NCBI GenBank assembly: GCA_020248405.1
Contig: JADCHQ010000012.1
Coordinates: forward strand, 1 to 64,000
Source of the DNA: Rhodocyclaceae bacterium
Lineage (GTDB): Bacteria > Pseudomonadota > Gammaproteobacteria > Burkholderiales > Ga0077523
Length of the DNA: 64,000 bases
Direction of reading: 5' to 3'
This document shows positions 8,301 to 19,673 of the stretch, piece by piece (the stretch's first letter is position 1; each line of letters opens with the position of its first letter). The notes under the pieces are model-generated. The model was given only the letters and a program-made list of their open reading frames with translations, did no database searches and was not told the origin of the DNA. The position numbers were made by a program, and so were the translations under genes.

Positions 8301-9673
8301 GGCAGGGTGTCCTGCACCGACACCTGCACCCGGCGCTCCACCTGCTCGCGCGCCACGCGGGTGGGCCATAGGCCCAGCAGCCGCGAGCCGGGCGTGATGC
8401 CGTGGAAGCCCCCCATGTAGGGCGGCCCGGACAGGGCCAGCCAGGGGAAGTGGCGGCCCAGCGAATCGGCCACGGCCTTGTCGCGGGTGCGGATGGCCAC
8501 GCGGATCCACACCTCGTTGAGCGTGCCTCTGCCGGAAAGATCGGCGTGGGGACCGAGGAAAGCGTCCAGCCCCAGGTGCTCCACGAGGAATTCGTCGACG
8601 GCGGCACCCGCCTCGGCAAGGGACTGCTTCACCAGCGCCACGGCGGCCTCGGCCTTGGCCCAAGCGTCGGGCCAGCAGAAGCCCACCACCGTGCTGCCCA
8701 TCCAGCCGTCTTCGTAGCCGGCTACCACCTTCAGGGTGTCGGGCCGTGGCTGCCCGGTGGCGCCGCTCACCCGCACGCGATCGCCGCCCAGGTCTTCGAG
8801 GCGCAGGGTGCCCATGTCGAGCACCACGTCGGGGGAGAAGTAGCGGTGCGGATCGTGCACCTCGTAGAGCAGCTGCTGCCGCACCGTGTCGAAGTCCACG
8901 CGCCCGCCGGTGCCCGGTGCCTTGGTGATGACGGCCGTGCCGTCCGCGGACACCTCGGCGATGGGATAGCCGATGTGACCCAGGTCCGGCACGGTGGCCC
9001 AGGCGCCGGCCGAGCCGAAGTTGCCACCGCTGCCCTGGCCCGAGCACTCCAGCAGGTGACCCACGGCAAGGCCGCCGGCGAGACGGTCCCAGTCGTCCCA
9101 GGCCCAGCCCAGTTCGTGCACCAGGGGGCCGAGGAACAGGGCCGCGTCGGCCACGCGCCCCGTTAGCACGATGTCCGCGCCAGCCGCCAGCGCCTCGGTG
9201 ATGGGCTTCGCGCCCAGGTAGGCGTTGGCGAATACCAGCTGGTCGCGGACCTCGGCGATGGCGGCGCCGGTGTCCAGGTGGGCCAGCGCTTCGCCCGCCT
9301 CGCGCAATTCGTCCACGCGGTCGAGCAGCGCGTCGCCGGTGACCACGGCGATGCGCGCCCGCCAGCCCCGGGCGCGAAAGGCCGCCACCAGCGCGTCGCG
9401 GGCGCCGAGGGGATTGAGCCCGCCGGCGTTGAGCACGAAGCGCGTGCCGCGCGGCTGCGCCAGCGGCCACAGCGCCGTGAGCATGGGCACGACGTCGCGC
9501 GTGAAGCCCGCCGCCGGATCGCGCGACTGATCCTTGCGCAGTATGGCGAGCGTGAGCTCGGCCAGGTGGTCTGAGCCGATGTATTGCACCTCGCCGTGCT
9601 CGAGGCTGGCGCGTATCGGCAGCCAGGAGTCGCCATAGAAGCCGAGGCCGGCCCCGATGCGGACGGTCTTCAT
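8297..9673 (-). CDS. atuA: AtuA/DUF1446 family protein
   Basis: A 458-residue homologue of AtuA, the first gene of the acyclic terpene utilisation operon of Pseudomonas, whose exact reaction is unknown. Family landmarks seen are GAGLGFYGDS near the N-terminus, LNAGGLNP, the VLTGRVADAALFLGPL segment, and GGNFG followed by PIAEV. The start at ATG 9671-9673 matches the usual MKTVRIG beginning. A longer frame upstream is a high-GC artefact. Together with the following small gene it makes a two-part AtuA. It lies 283 bases from the divergent importer operon and upstream of nothing else on its strand, so it is separated from the carboxylase genes at 16.5-22 kb. Confidence 0.85.
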   Translation of the reverse strand: MKTVRIGAGLGFYGDSWLPIRASLEHGEVQYIGSDHLAELTLAILRKDQSRDPAAGFTRDVVPMLTALWPLAQPRGTRFVLNAGGLNPLGARDALVAAFRARGWRARIAVVTGDALLDRVDELREAGEALAHLDTGAAIAEVRDQLVFANAYLGAKPITEALAAGADIVLTGRVADAALFLGPLVHELGWAWDDWDRLAGGLAVGHLLECSGQGSGGNFGSAGAWATVPDLGHIGYPIAEVSADGTAVITKAPGTGGRVDFDTVRQQLLYEVHDPHRYFSPDVVLDMGTLRLEDLGGDRVRVSGATGQPRPDTLKVVAGYEDGWMGSTVVGFCWPDAWAKAEAAVALVKQSLAEAGAAVDEFLVEHLGLDAFLGPHADLSGRGTLNEVWIRVAIRTRDKAVADSLGRHFPWLALSGPPYMGGFHGITPGSRLLGLWPTRVAREQVERRVQVSVQDTLP

Positions 9674-9956
9674 GGAGCGGGTGTGCGTGTGGTGGAAGTC
9701 ATGGGCATGTTGCGTTGCCGCACGCCTGATGGGCAACGCCGGCCGGCACGATAGCGGCCAGCACGGGCGCGCCACAAGCGGGGCGCCCGCCTTGCGGGGC
9801 GCGTGCCGGGCCCTATAGACTCGTGCGGCATGCGACCGGCAGCAGGACACGAAACACAGTCCACACGATCAGCCGGGGCTCTCCCGAGGCGGCCTGTTCC
9901 GTGACTTTCGCAGTCTTTTCCCATGCCTTGATCCTCTGGGGCAGCGCAGGTGCACC

Positions 9957-10832
9957 GTGCAACTGACCCAGTTGCTGGTGAGCGGCCTTTCCCAGGGCTG
10001 CATCTACGGTCTGATCGCGCTGGGTTTCGTGCTGATCTACAAAGCCACGGAGACGGTGAACTTTGCCCAGGGGGAGCTGATGATGCTCGGGGCGTTCGCG
10101 GGGCTCTTCGGCACGGTATATCTGGGGCTGCCCTTCTGGGCGGCGTTCGTGGGCGCGGTGGGGGTGACGGCGCTGCTGGGGGTGCTCACGGAGCGGCTGG
10201 TGCTGCGGCCGATCCTGGGGCAGCCGGCCTTTGCCATCGTGATGGTGACGCTGGGGCTGGGCTACGTGGGGCGCGGGCTGATCACGATGATTCCGGAGGT
10301 GGGCACCGAGACGAACGCGCTGCCCACGCCGTTCAAGGACGAGGTGGTGAAGCTAGGCGGGCTGGTGATCGGCATGGAGCACGTGGTGGTGATTGCGGTG
10401 ACGGTGCTGCTGTGCGCGCTGCTCTACGGGGTGTTTCGTTTCACGCGCACGGGCATTGCGATGCAGGCGGCCTCGCAGAACCAGCTGGCGGCCTGGTACA
10501 TGGGCATACCGGTGCAGCGCCTGAACGGGCTGATCTGGGGGATCAGCGCGGCGGTGGCGGCGGTGGCGGGGGTGCTGCTGGCGCCCATCACCTTCGTGCA
10601 CGCGAACATGGGCTTCATCGGGCTGAAGGCGTTTCCGGCGGCGGTGGTGGGGGGGTTCGGGAGCCTGCCCGGGGCGATCGTGGGGGGGTTGGTAATCGGG
10701 GTGGTGGAGTCGCTGTCGGGGTTCTACCTGCCCGAGGGGTTCAAGGACGTGGCCGCCTACGTGGTGGTGCTGGTCATGCTGGTGGTCAAGCCCAATGGCC
10801 TGTTCGGCGAGAACCTGCGCAAGAAGGTCTGA
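9957..10832 (+). CDS. livH: Branched-chain amino acid-type ABC permease LivH
   Basis: A 291-residue inner-membrane permease of the hydrophobic amino acid transport (HAAT) family, with about eight hydrophobic segments and the typical LVSGLSQGCIYGLIALGFVL opening and NFAQGELMMLGAF loop. The start is GTG 9957. It is the first gene of an operon with livM, livG, livF, an acyl-CoA ligase and a binding protein. HAAT systems import amino acids but also aromatic and other organic acids. The adjoining ligase suggests a carboxylic acid cargo. Confidence 0.92.
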   Translation: MQLTQLLVSGLSQGCIYGLIALGFVLIYKATETVNFAQGELMMLGAFAGLFGTVYLGLPFWAAFVGAVGVTALLGVLTERLVLRPILGQPAFAIVMVTLGLGYVGRGLITMIPEVGTETNALPTPFKDEVVKLGGLVIGMEHVVVIAVTVLLCALLYGVFRFTRTGIAMQAASQNQLAAWYMGIPVQRLNGLIWGISAAVAAVAGVLLAPITFVHANMGFIGLKAFPAAVVGGFGSLPGAIVGGLVIGVVESLSGFYLPEGFKDVAAYVVVLVMLVVKPNGLFGENLRKKV

Positions 10833-10838
10833 GCGGCC

Positions 10839-11915
10839 ATGCGCTTCGTGTTCAAGACCAGCTACGACCAGGACATCGGGCTGTTTCGCCACGAGGGGCA
10901 GCGGTTCTGGTACGCGCTGCTGGCGGTGGCGCTGCTGGTGGCCCCCTGGGCGTTGTCGGAGTACTACTTGGCGCAGCTGGTGCTGATCTGCATCTACGGC
11001 ATCGTGGGGCTGGGGCTGATGCTGCTGTCGGGCTACACCGGGCTGATCTCCATGGGGCACGCGGCCTTCCTGGGGGTGGGCGCGTACACCGAGGCGGTGC
11101 TCTCGGCGCGGGGCTGGCCCTTTTCGCTGTCCATGGCCTGCGCGGTGCTGCTCTCCAGCGCCACGGGGATCGTGGTGGGGCTGCCGGCGCTGCGGGTGCG
11201 GGGGATCTACCTGGCCATCGCCACGCTGGCCTTCGGCTTCATCGTGGAGGAGGTGCTCACGCGCTGGGAGGCGGTGACGGGGGGCAACTCGGGGCTCTCG
11301 GTGGGGCGCATCGAGCTGCTGGGCTGGACTGTCTCGGGCACCACGCAGTTCTACTACCTGTGCCTCGCGCTTGCCGTGGCTTGCACGCTGCTGGTGCGCA
11401 ACCTGCTGCGCGCGCCCACGGGCCGGGCCTTCGTGGCCATTCGCGACTCCGAGATCTCGGCGCAGAGCATGGGCATTCACCTGGCCTGGTACAAGACGCT
11501 GTCCTTCGCCATCAGCGCGGGGCTCACGGGGCTGGCGGGGGGGTTGTATGCGCACAAGCTGCGCTTCCTGTCGCCCGAGCAGTTCACGGTGCTGCAGTCG
11601 GTGGAGCTGCTGATGATGGTGTTCGTGGGGGGCATCGGGTCGGTGCACGGGGCGTTCTTCGGGGCGGCCTTCGTGATTGCGCTGCCGCAGTTCATCAGCG
11701 TGATCGCCGCGAAGCTGCCGGCGGCCATGGGCAGCGCCGCCGGGCTTCAGGCCACGGTGTTCGGGCTGGTGCTGGTGGCCTTCATCCTGTTCGAGCCCCT
11801 GGGGCTGTACGGGTGGTGGTTCAAGGCGCGCACCTATCTCGATCTGTTTCCCTTCTACCGGCGGGGGATGTTCCGGCGGCAGAAGGCGTTCCAGAAGTCC
11901 GACCGGCTGAGATGA
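10839..11915 (+). CDS. livM: Branched-chain amino acid-type ABC permease LivM
   Basis: A 358-residue second permease of the HAAT importer. The LivM signature GLMLLSGYTGLISMGHAAF is present, followed by LPALRVRGIYLAIATLAFGF. It has a cytoplasmic N-terminal extension of about 25 residues (KTSYDQDIGLFRHEGQRFWY) common in LivM proteins. It starts 6 bases after livH, and its stop overlaps the livG ATG. Confidence 0.92.
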   Translation: MRFVFKTSYDQDIGLFRHEGQRFWYALLAVALLVAPWALSEYYLAQLVLICIYGIVGLGLMLLSGYTGLISMGHAAFLGVGAYTEAVLSARGWPFSLSMACAVLLSSATGIVVGLPALRVRGIYLAIATLAFGFIVEEVLTRWEAVTGGNSGLSVGRIELLGWTVSGTTQFYYLCLALAVACTLLVRNLLRAPTGRAFVAIRDSEISAQSMGIHLAWYKTLSFAISAGLTGLAGGLYAHKLRFLSPEQFTVLQSVELLMMVFVGGIGSVHGAFFGAAFVIALPQFISVIAAKLPAAMGSAAGLQATVFGLVLVAFILFEPLGLYGWWFKARTYLDLFPFYRRGMFRRQKAFQKSDRLR

Positions 11916-12700
11916 GCGCGCTGCTGGAGGTGGAGGCCCTGGAGATGCGCTTTGGCGGGGTGCGCGCCGTGGCGGGGGTGAGCTTCTCGGTGGAGCAGGG
12001 GGAGGTGTTCACGCTGATCGGTCCCAACGGGGCGGGCAAGACCACGGTGTTCAACCTGATCAGCCGGCTCTACACGCCCACGGCGGGCGCCATCCGGTTC
12101 GAGGGGCGGGACCTGCTGGGGGTGCCGGCGCACCGGGTGGCGCGGCTGGGCGTTGCGCGCACCTTCCAGAACATCGAGCTCTTCGAACACGCGAGCGTGC
12201 TGCACAACCTGCTGATCGGGCGGCACGTGCACCGGCGCACGGCGCTGTGGCAGGAGATGCTGTTCACCCCGGCGGTGAGGCGGGCGGAGCGGGCGTTCCG
12301 GGAGCGGGTGGAGCGGGTGATCGACCTGCTGGAGCTGCAGCACCACCGCGATTCGCTGGTGGCGGGGCTGCCCTACGGGGTGCGCAAGGTGGTGGAGCTG
12401 GGGCGGGCGCTGGCGGTGGGCCCGAAGCTGCTGCTGCTCGACGAGCCCTCCTCGGGGCTCAACGTGGAGGAGACCGGGGACATGGCCTTCTGGATCCAGG
12501 ACATTCGCGACGACCTGGGCATCACGGTGCTCATGGTGGAGCACGACATGTCGCTGGTGTCGCGGGTGTCGGACCGGGTGCTGGCCATGAACCAGGGCGA
12601 GGTGCTGGCTCAGGGCACGCCCGCCCAGGTGCAGTCACACCAGGCGGTGATCGAGGCCTACCTGGGGGCGCCGGCCGCGGCGCGGGGGGGGGGCCCTTGA
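11912..12700 (+). CDS. livG: ABC transporter ATP-binding protein LivG
   Basis: A 262-residue ATPase with Walker [10 protein letters not shown] (near residue 37), a Q-loop segment ARTFQNIELF, and Walker B LLLLDEPSSGLN. The signature region reads LPYGVRKVVELGRAL, a divergent form usual in LivG. ATG 11912 overlaps the livM stop as ATGA. The last codons run over a tract of ten Gs (12684-12693) encoding ARGGGP, immediately before the livF start. Confidence 0.92.
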   Translation: MSALLEVEALEMRFGGVRAVAGVSFSVEQGEVFTLIGPNGAGKTTVFNLISRLYTPTAGAIRFEGRDLLGVPAHRVARLGVARTFQNIELFEHASVLHNLLIGRHVHRRTALWQEMLFTPAVRRAERAFRERVERVIDLLELQHHRDSLVAGLPYGVRKVVELGRALAVGPKLLLLDEPSSGLNVEETGDMAFWIQDIRDDLGITVLMVEHDMSLVSRVSDRVLAMNQGEVLAQGTPAQVQSHQAVIEAYLGAPAAARGGGP

Positions 12701-13473
12701 GCGGCGATGCCATCCTCACGCTGGCCAACGTGGAGAGCGCCTATGGCCCGGTGAAGGCGATCCGCGGGGTGAGCCTGTCGGTGCCCGCGGGCAGCATTGT
12801 CACGGTGCTGGGGGCCAACGGGGCGGGCAAGTCCACAATCCTGCGCACCATCTCGGGGATCATCGACCCGCAAAAGGGCTTCATCTCCTTCGAGGGCCAG
12901 CCCATCCAGGGGCTCGACCCGGGGCAGATCGTGCGCCGGGGCATCTCCCACGTGCCCGAGGGGCGGGAGGTGTTCCCGCTGCTCTCGGTGCACGACAACC
13001 TGATGATGGGGGCCTACACGCGCAGCGACCGCGACGCGGTGGCCGCGGACCTGGAGACGGTGTACGGCTACTTCCCGATCCTCAGGGAGCGCGCCCGCCA
13101 GGAGGCGGGCCAGCTCTCCGGGGGCCAGCAGCAGATGCTCGCCATCAGCCGGGCGCTCATGAGCCGCCCCAAGCTTATGCTGCTCGACGAGCCCAGCCTG
13201 GGGCTCTCGCCGCGGCTCACCCAGGAGATCTTCGCCATCGTCACGCGCATCAACCGCGAGCGCGGCACCACCATGCTGCTGGTGGAGCAGAACGCGGCGC
13301 TCGCCCTGGAGGTGGCCCACTACGGCTACGTGCTGGAGGTGGGCCGCATCGTCATGGAGGACACCTGCGAGCGGCTGCGCGAGAAGGAGGACATCCAGGA
13401 GTTCTACCTCGGCATGAAGGACGCCGGCGTGCGCGGCGAGCGCCGCTGGAAGAAGAAGAAGACCTGGCGATGA
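12697..13473 (+). CDS. livF: ABC transporter ATP-binding protein LivF
   Basis: A 258-residue second ATPase of the importer: Walker A GANGAGKST, signature LSGGQQQMLAISRAL, Walker B LMLLDEPSLGLSP. The most plausible start is TTG 12697, overlapping the livG stop as TTGA and giving the normal N-terminus (SGDAILTLANVES). No ATG or GTG fits the family start. The C-terminus ends in a lysine run (RRWKKKKTWR), longer and more basic than typical LivF. Confidence 0.9.
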   Translation: MSGDAILTLANVESAYGPVKAIRGVSLSVPAGSIVTVLGANGAGKSTILRTISGIIDPQKGFISFEGQPIQGLDPGQIVRRGISHVPEGREVFPLLSVHDNLMMGAYTRSDRDAVAADLETVYGYFPILRERARQEAGQLSGGQQQMLAISRALMSRPKLMLLDEPSLGLSPRLTQEIFAIVTRINRERGTTMLLVEQNAALALEVAHYGYVLEVGRIVMEDTCERLREKEDIQEFYLGMKDAGVRGERRWKKKKTWR

Positions 13474-13486
13474 AGGGGATGCGGCA

Positions 13487-15343
13487 ATGATCACGCTCTG
13501 GAACCTGCCGGGCCCGCCGGTGGCGCCGCGACTGGCCGACGGCCCCACCATCCCGGCCATGTTTCTGGATGCCGTGCGCGTGCGCGGCGACGCGGCGGCC
13601 CTGCGCCAGAAGGACATGGGCATCTGGCAGGCCATCACCTGGCGCGAGCTGGGCGGGATCGCCCGCGAGGTGGCTCTGGGTCTCACCTCCCTGGGTTTCG
13701 AGCCCGGCGAGACAGCCTCCATCCTGTCCAGCACCAACCGCGAGTGGATGTTCGCCGACCTGGGGGTGCTGTGCGCGGGCGGCGTGGCCAACGGCATCTA
13801 TCCCACCGACTCGGCGTCCCAGTGCGAGTACCTGCTGGCCGACTCGGGCTCGGTGTACGTGTTCGTGGAGGACGAGGAGCAACTGGACAAGATCCTCGAG
13901 GTGCGCGCCCGGCTGCCGAAGCTGCGGCGCATCGTGGTTTTCGATATGGAGGGCCTGCGCCGTCTCGAGGATCCGCAGGTCATCAGCCTCGATGCGCTGC
14001 GCGAGCTGGGGCGTGCCCGGCTCGCCAGCCACCCGGGGGAGTTCGAGCGGCGCGCCGCTTCCCGGGCGCCGGAGGATCTCGCAATCCTCGTTTACACCTC
14101 GGGCACCACCGGCAAGCCCAAGGGCGCCATGATCAGCCACCACAACCTGGTGTTCATCACGCGCCTCTACCAGCGCGCCATCCCCCAGTGCGAGGCCGAC
14201 GAGCGCGTGTGTTTCCTGCCGCTGTGTCACATCGCCGAACGGGTGGGTGGCGAGTACTTCAGCATCCACGCCGGCGCTGTGCTCAACTTCGTGGAAAACC
14301 CCGACACGGTGCCGGAGAACGTGCGCGAGATCTCGCCAACGGTCATGACGGCCGTGCCGCGGGTCTGGGAGAAATTCTACTCCGGCGTGACCATCGCCAT
14401 CCGCGATGCCACCCGCCTGCAGCGGCTCGCCTACGGGTGGGCGCTGGGCGTGGGCCGGCAGGTGGCCGAGCGCTTCGTGGCGCGCCGGCCCGTGCCGCCC
14501 GGGCTGCGGCTGCGCTACCGGCTGGCCCGCTGGATCGCCCTGGACAACGTGCGCCGCATGATCGGCCTGCACCGCACGCGCCTCGCGGTGACCGGGGCGG
14601 CGCCTATCTCCCCCGACCTGGTGAGGTGGTACCTCGCTCTGGGCGTGCCCATGGTGGAAGGCTGGGGCATGACCGAGAGCGCCGGCGCCGTGACCTTCAA
14701 CCCGCCCGATGCGATCCGTCCCGGCAGCATCGGCAGGGCGGGGCCAGGCGTGGAGGTGGCGCTCTCCCCCGAGGGCGAGCTGCTCGTGCGCGGCGAGAAC
14801 GTGTTCATGGGCTACCTGAACCTGCCCGAGAAGACCGCCGAGACGCTGCGCGAGGGCTGGCTGCACACCGGCGACGTGGGCAGCGTGGACCCCGAGGGCT
14901 ACTTCCGCATCACCGACCGCATGAAAGACATCATCATCACGGCGGGCGGCAAGAACGTGACCCCCTCGGAATTCGAGAACCAGCTCAAGTTCTCGCCCTA
15001 CATCACCGATGCCGTGGTGATCGGCGACCGGCGAGCCTATCTCACGGCACTGGTCATGATCGACCAGGAAAACGTGGAGCAGTACGCCCAGGAGCGCGAC
15101 GTCCCCTTCTCCAACTATGCCAGCCTGTGCCGTGCGCCGGAGATCGTGGAACTGATTCGCGCCGAGGTGGAGAAGGTGAATCGCCAGTTCGCGCGCGTGG
15201 AGCAGGTGAAGGACTTCCGCCTCATCGACCAGCGTCTCACCGCCGAGGACGAGGAGCTCACGCCCACCATGAAGTTGAAGCGCTCCTTTGTGCAGCGCAA
15301 GTACGCCGAATTGATCGAATCCATGTATCGTCAAACCGCCTGA
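13487..15343 (+). CDS. Long-chain acyl-CoA synthetase-type AMP-forming ligase
   Basis: A 618-residue member of the AMP-binding adenylate-forming superfamily that would activate a carboxylic acid to its CoA thioester. The P-loop is YTSGTTGKPKGAM (near residue 205). The GWGMTESAG motif, the LHTGDVG motif and the ITAGGKNVTPS hinge follow in order. It is closest in layout to FadD15/ACSBG-type ligases. It sits 13 bases after livF and before the binding-protein gene, so it probably activates the acid imported by the LivHMGF system. AtuH of the Pseudomonas acyclic terpene cluster has an analogous role. Chain-length preference is not readable from sequence. Confidence 0.9.
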   Translation: MITLWNLPGPPVAPRLADGPTIPAMFLDAVRVRGDAAALRQKDMGIWQAITWRELGGIAREVALGLTSLGFEPGETASILSSTNREWMFADLGVLCAGGVANGIYPTDSASQCEYLLADSGSVYVFVEDEEQLDKILEVRARLPKLRRIVVFDMEGLRRLEDPQVISLDALRELGRARLASHPGEFERRAASRAPEDLAILVYTSGTTGKPKGAMISHHNLVFITRLYQRAIPQCEADERVCFLPLCHIAERVGGEYFSIHAGAVLNFVENPDTVPENVREISPTVMTAVPRVWEKFYSGVTIAIRDATRLQRLAYGWALGVGRQVAERFVARRPVPPGLRLRYRLARWIALDNVRRMIGLHRTRLAVTGAAPISPDLVRWYLALGVPMVEGWGMTESAGAVTFNPPDAIRPGSIGRAGPGVEVALSPEGELLVRGENVFMGYLNLPEKTAETLREGWLHTGDVGSVDPEGYFRITDRMKDIIITAGGKNVTPSEFENQLKFSPYITDAVVIGDRRAYLTALVMIDQENVEQYAQERDVPFSNYASLCRAPEIVELIRAEVEKVNRQFARVEQVKDFRLIDQRLTAEDEELTPTMKLKRSFVQRKYAELIESMYRQTA

Positions 15344-15370
15344 GGCGGACATCACGGAGGAGGACAGGAC

Positions 15371-16549
15371 ATGAAGACCATCGCAGCGCTCGCCGTCGCG
15401 GCCCTCGCGGGCCTCGCAATGGCCGACCCGGCGGCAGCCCAGACGCAGGGGGTGAGCGACAAGGAGATCGTGATCGCTACCATCCAGGACCTCTCCGGCC
15501 CGCTGGCGGGCTACGGCAAGCAGGCCCGCAATGGCCTGCAGATGCGCGTGGACGAGATCAACGAGGCGGGCGGCGTGCGTGGCCGCAAGCTGCGCTTCCT
15601 GGTGGAGGACAACGGCTACGACCCGAAGAAGGCGCTGCTGGCCGCCCAGAAGCTGTCCACGGACGACAAGGTGTTCGCCATCGTCAGCCACATCGGCACG
15701 GCGGCCAACATGGCGGCCATGCCTATCCAGTTTGAGCGCAACGTGATCAACTTCCTGCCGCTGTCGGGCGCGCGGCAGATGTTCGACCCCTTCCACCCCC
15801 TCAAGATCGCCTTCGCCACGCCCTACTTCGACCAGTTGCGGGTGTTCGTGCCCCAGCTCGCGAAGGAAAAGGGCGCGAAGAAGATCGGCATCATCTACCA
15901 GGACGATGAGACCGGCCTGGAAATGCTGCGCGGCACCGAGGCGGGCCTGAAAACCATCGGCCTGTCGCTGGTGGAGAAGACCTCCTTCAAGCGCGGCGCC
16001 ACGGATTTCTCCTCCCAGGTGGCCAAGCTGGCGGCGGCGGGCTGCGACCTGGTGGTGCTGGGCACCATCATCCGCGAGACCGTGGGCACGGTGGCCGAGG
16101 CGCGCAAGATCGGATTCAACCCCACCTTCATCGGCTCCTCGGCCATGTACACCAACCTGATCCACCAGCTCGGCGGCAAGGCGGTGGAAGGGGTGTACGC
16201 GGCGCACACGGTGGCGCACCCCTACCTGGATGAGCAGAGCAAGCCGGTGGCCGAGTGGGCCGCCCGTTACAAGGCTAAGTTCGGCGAGGACCCGACGGTG
16301 TTCTCGGCGTACGGTTACACCACCCTGGACATGTTCGCCAAGGCCGCCGACAAGGCCGGGCAGAACCTCACCACGGAGAGCTTCATCGCTGTCATGGAGT
16401 CCACCACCTTTCCGCCGGACATCTTCGGCTCGCCCGAATTCCGCATCACCAAGACCAACCGCCTCGGCATCAACGAGGCGCGCCTGAGCCAGATCCAGAA
16501 CGGGCGCTGGAAGGTGACCTCGAAGTACCTGGAAGTGCGGCCGGAGTAG
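15371..16549 (+). CDS. Periplasmic ligand-binding protein of the HAAT importer
   Basis: A 392-residue protein of the LivK/type I periplasmic binding fold. Its Sec signal peptide has a likely cleavage after the AAA near residue 23. The mature part begins QGVSDKEIVIATIQDLSGPL, standard for this family. A ribosome site GGAGGA precedes ATG 15371. The stop lies 13 bases from the stop of the convergent carboxylase alpha gene. Placing the binding protein last after a ligase is common for organic acid importers in betaproteobacteria. Confidence 0.92.
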   Translation: MKTIAALAVAALAGLAMADPAAAQTQGVSDKEIVIATIQDLSGPLAGYGKQARNGLQMRVDEINEAGGVRGRKLRFLVEDNGYDPKKALLAAQKLSTDDKVFAIVSHIGTAANMAAMPIQFERNVINFLPLSGARQMFDPFHPLKIAFATPYFDQLRVFVPQLAKEKGAKKIGIIYQDDETGLEMLRGTEAGLKTIGLSLVEKTSFKRGATDFSSQVAKLAAAGCDLVVLGTIIRETVGTVAEARKIGFNPTFIGSSAMYTNLIHQLGGKAVEGVYAAHTVAHPYLDEQSKPVAEWAARYKAKFGEDPTVFSAYGYTTLDMFAKAADKAGQNLTTESFIAVMESTTFPPDIFGSPEFRITKTNRLGINEARLSQIQNGRWKVTSKYLEVRPE

Positions 16550-16562
16550 CCCGGCCGGGGCG

Positions 16563-18473
<1,911 letters not shown>

Positions 18474-18489
18474 GGCCGGGGACCGCGGG

Positions 18490-19641
18490 TCAGCGCCGCG
18501 GCAGCGTGCCCATGTGCTTGGCGATGATGCCCAGCATCACCTCATCCGCCCCGCCGCCGATGGAGGCCAGGCGCCCGTCGCGGTAGGCGCGCGACAGAGG
18601 GTTGTCCCACATGAAGCCCATACCGCCCCAGTACTGCAGGCAGGCGTCGGGGATCTCGCGCGACAGCCGGCCGGCCTTGAGCTTGGCCATGGAGGCCAGC
18701 TCGGTCACATCCTGGCCCTGCAGGTAGAGGTCCACGGCGCGCCACGTGAGCGCGCGCAGGCATTCCACCTCGGTCTTCAGTTCCGCAAGCCGGTAGTGCA
18801 CCACCTGGTGGTCGAGCACGGCCTTGCCGAAGATCTGGCGCTCGCGCACGTAGGCCACCGTCTCCTCGATGTTGCTGGTGAGACTCTGGATGGCGGAAGC
18901 AGCGGCCCACAGCCGCTCCTCCTGGAACTGCATCATCTGGTAGGTGAAGCCCAGTCCCTCCTCCCCGATGCGGAAGCGCTGCGGCACGCGCACGTCGTCG
19001 AAGTGGATCTGCGCCGTGTCCGAAGCGTTCATGCCGAGCTTGCGCAGCTTGCGCGCCACGGTGATACCGCTGGTCTTCATGGGCACGCAGATGAGCGTCT
19101 TGGTCTTGTGGGGCGCGCCCTCGGAGGTGTTGGCCAGCAGACACATCCAGTCGGCCTGGGTGCCGTTGGTGGTCCACATCTTTCCGCCGTTGATGACGTA
19201 GTCGCCGCCGTCCTTGCGCGCGGTGGTGCGGATGGAGGCCACGTCCGAACCCGCGGCCACCTCGGACACGCCCAGGCAGGCCACGTACTCGCCGGTGATG
19301 GAGGGTTGCAGGAACTGGCTGCGCACCTCGTGGGAGCCAAAGCGCGCCAGCGCAGGCGTGGCCATGTCGGTCTGCACGCCGATGGCCATGGGGATGGCGC
19401 CGCAGCGGATGTGGCCGAGGGTCTCGGCCATGAGCGCGGCGTAGGAGTAGTCGAGCCCCATGCCGCCGTATGCCTCCGGCTTGGTGAGGCCGAGGAAGCC
19501 CAGCGCGCCCATCTTCCGGAACAGCTCGTGGGCAGGGAAGACCTGCGCCTCCTCCCACTCATCCACGTGCGGGTTGATCTCGTTGTCGATGAAGCGGCGC
19601 AGGTTGCGCCGGGTCTCCTCGTGCTCCTGGGTGAGCTGCAT
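18490..19641 (-). CDS. Acyl-CoA dehydrogenase (AtuD/LiuA-like position)
   Basis: A 383-residue flavoprotein that would introduce the alpha-beta double bond in an acyl-CoA. Visible landmarks are GLTKPEAYGGMGLDY, CLGVSEVAAGSDVAS (flavin and substrate contact), KMWTTNGTQADW, and the C-terminal LQYWGGMGFMWDNPLSRAYRD with the family RDGR. The usual catalytic Glu region reads ALGF/GG-type rather than a clear isovaleryl-CoA signature. The start is ATG 19639-19641. It lies between the carboxylase beta (32-base gap) and alpha (16-base gap) genes, as in Atu operons. Confidence 0.88.
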   Translation of the reverse strand: MQLTQEHEETRRNLRRFIDNEINPHVDEWEEAQVFPAHELFRKMGALGFLGLTKPEAYGGMGLDYSYAALMAETLGHIRCGAIPMAIGVQTDMATPALARFGSHEVRSQFLQPSITGEYVACLGVSEVAAGSDVASIRTTARKDGGDYVINGGKMWTTNGTQADWMCLLANTSEGAPHKTKTLICVPMKTSGITVARKLRKLGMNASDTAQIHFDDVRVPQRFRIGEEGLGFTYQMMQFQEERLWAAASAIQSLTSNIEETVAYVRERQIFGKAVLDHQVVHYRLAELKTEVECLRALTWRAVDLYLQGQDVTELASMAKLKAGRLSREIPDACLQYWGGMGFMWDNPLSRAYRDGRLASIGGGADEVMLGIIAKHMGTLPRR

Positions 19642-19673
19642 GGTCGTCTCCGGGGTGTCGTGGAAAGCGCGGG

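Noticed and set aside
9950..11911. Open plus-strand frame running through livH and livM into livG
   Set aside because: Out-of-frame translation is a low-complexity Gly/Ala/His sequence; only its last part (livG from 11912) is real.
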